Shown here piece after piece: positions 5,411 through 6,022 of a stretch of DNA of 6,022 nt. This DNA is from DASSWG01 sp035704905 (GTDB lineage Bacteria > Bacteroidota > Bacteroidia > Flavobacteriales > Flavobacteriaceae). The DNA lies in the NCBI GenBank assembly GCA_035704905.1, contig DASSWN010000093.1:1-6022 (forward strand). Direction: 5' to 3'. Each line of letters opens with the position of its first letter. The first letter of the stretch is position 1. A program made the translations under genes and the position numbers. Below the pieces are notes generated by a model, which saw only the letters and a program-made list of their open reading frames with translations, was not told where the DNA came from and ran no database searches.

Positions 5411-5770
5411 CTTCTATTCTATTTTAATCCAATTAGTGCCGTTGTACTGCCATAAAAAATTTATTCCGGTATCTACTTGATGGTAATAATCCGTGATCGA
5501 AAAGGATGCAGGGGGCGTTACGTTCGGGTCTGCCGTTCCTGTGTGAATTACAATCCCTTGGTTGTTTGCCGCCGTTTGGTAAACCTCGTTTATAGCTGCT
5601 ACCAAAGTCGTTTGGTCAATCGTTGACAAGTTGGTAAGCACGCCAATCAGATCGTTAGGTTGGTTAACCATAGCCTCCAAAATAGGGGCCAACACATCAG
5701 CGGTAATTTCTTCATTACCGTTGGTGATTATAGATTGTTGAATAAGTAATATTACCTGTGCCTTTGTCAT
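5054..5770 (-). repeat. Tandem duplication of a tail-protein module
   Basis: The coding DNA 5414-5770 and 5054-5410 encodes the same 118/119-residue module in direct orientation, with about 72 identical residues by hand alignment and a one-residue length difference near the end. Identity at DNA level is clearly lower than recent duplication would give, so both copies have been kept for some time. Confidence 0.8.
5414..5770 (-). CDS. Putative tail-fibre protein, short paralogue
   Basis: This 118-residue product is the single-module form of its downstream neighbour: MTKAQVILLIQQSII and NGNEEITADVLAPILEAM near the N-terminus, then LSTIDQTTLVAAINEV, a TPPASFSITDYY segment, and the ending WQYNGTNWIKIE. 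The 'NGN.EIT' helix and the 'VAAINEV' motif recur in tail and fibre proteins of Bacteroidota phages, but I know no tested role. The stop falls exactly where the neighbour's extra C-terminal domain begins, which suggests either a natural single-domain adaptor or loss of a distal domain by an early stop. No signal peptide or membrane segment is seen. The ATG at 5770 forms an ATGA overlap with the preceding gene's stop. Confidence 0.8.
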   Translation of the reverse strand: MTKAQVILLIQQSIITNGNEEITADVLAPILEAMVNQPNDLIGVLTNLSTIDQTTLVAAINEVYQTAANNQGIVIHTGTADPNVTPPASFSITDYYHQVDTGINFLWQYNGTNWIKIE

Positions 5771-6021
5771 GGGATCGTTACGTCAAAATCGTTATTGAAA
5801 TCGTTGTTAAAGCTTCCAAGGTCATCAACTATTGAATTTTGGAACAGACTGTTAAAGTCTTCGTTCGGATCGTCCGAATGAAATACATACGGCGGCTCAT
5901 CTTCCATTCCTTTTGATTGCAGCGGAATAAACGAACCGCCCAAATTTCCTTGCAAATCAAATGTGTAATCTCCGGTTGTCAGTCCATTGTCAAAACCGTA
6001 AATCTCTACGGTGCCATCCAT
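5767..6021 (-). CDS. Partial acidic protein, 5' end beyond the window
   Basis: The open frame continues to the right edge; the first visible Met (6021) is one base from the end and begins mid-strand (MDGTVEIYGFDNGLTTGDY), so it is probably internal to a longer protein. The 84 visible residues are beta-like at first and then strongly acidic and Asn/Phe-rich (DDLGSFNNDFNNDFDVTIP), with no membrane segment. I do not recognise the family. Its ATGA overlap with the short tail paralogue places it in the same operon and suggests a tail or baseplate protein upstream of the fibres. Confidence 0.7.
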   Translation of the reverse strand: MDGTVEIYGFDNGLTTGDYTFDLQGNLGGSFIPLQSKGMEDEPPYVFHSDDPNEDFNSLFQNSIVDDLGSFNNDFNNDFDVTIP

Positions 6022-6022
6022 A

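Noticed and set aside
1..6022. CRISPR array, tRNA, rRNA, insertion sequence or integrase
   Set aside because: I found no regularly spaced repeats, cloverleaf-like sequence, transposase motifs or tyrosine/serine recombinase motifs on either strand.

Overview
The window reads as the late tail-fibre and lysis region of a tailed phage or prophage whose host belongs to Bacteroidota, probably Flavobacteriia. All supported genes lie on the minus strand, so the window is read from high to low coordinates. The host assignment rests on four things: start codons lack Shine-Dalgarno sequences and are preceded by A/T-rich bases; the signal peptide of the 592-residue protein ends in the FGQ-type site common in this phylum; the two small tail proteins carry an N-terminal 'NGNEEITADVL' module of the kind seen in Bacteroidota phage tail proteins; and the amidase has the GHDKTSPGA / SEYMYN form that I associate with Bacteroidota prophages. 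No integrase, portal, terminase or attachment site is visible, so phage and prophage cannot be told apart.

Layout in order of transcription. Positions 6021-3037 form a tail-fibre block: the 3' part of an acidic protein, two adjacent paralogues (118 and 196 aa) sharing one N-terminal module, and a 592-aa fibre-like protein with a signal peptide, YadA-head-like repeats and a compact C-terminal domain. Positions 3000-1273 form a lysis block: a 73-aa two-helix holin candidate, a 74-aa hydrophobic protein, a 118-aa inner-membrane coiled-coil protein, a previously hidden 53-aa secreted protein (2029-2190), an 83-aa coiled-coil lipoprotein and a zinc N-acetylmuramoyl-L-alanine amidase. Four junctions in the window use the same 4-base ATGA stop/start overlap, so translational coupling is likely.

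A 162-bp gap (1111-1272) follows, holding a 16-bp perfect palindrome, a 9-bp-stem inverted repeat and a 13-bp near-direct repeat. Then comes a 241-aa protein with an inner-membrane anchor, a coiled coil and an outer-membrane-like C-terminal strand region. An A/T-rich hairpin with a T8 tract (309-332) probably ends the late transcript. Beyond it begins another gene, cut by the left edge of the window.

Proposed joint function (inference): the holin candidate opens the inner membrane, the signal-less amidase reaches and cuts peptidoglycan, and the coiled-coil membrane proteins act as spanins to disrupt the outer membrane. Only the amidase can be assigned from clear active-site motifs; the membrane proteins are assigned from topology and gene order.
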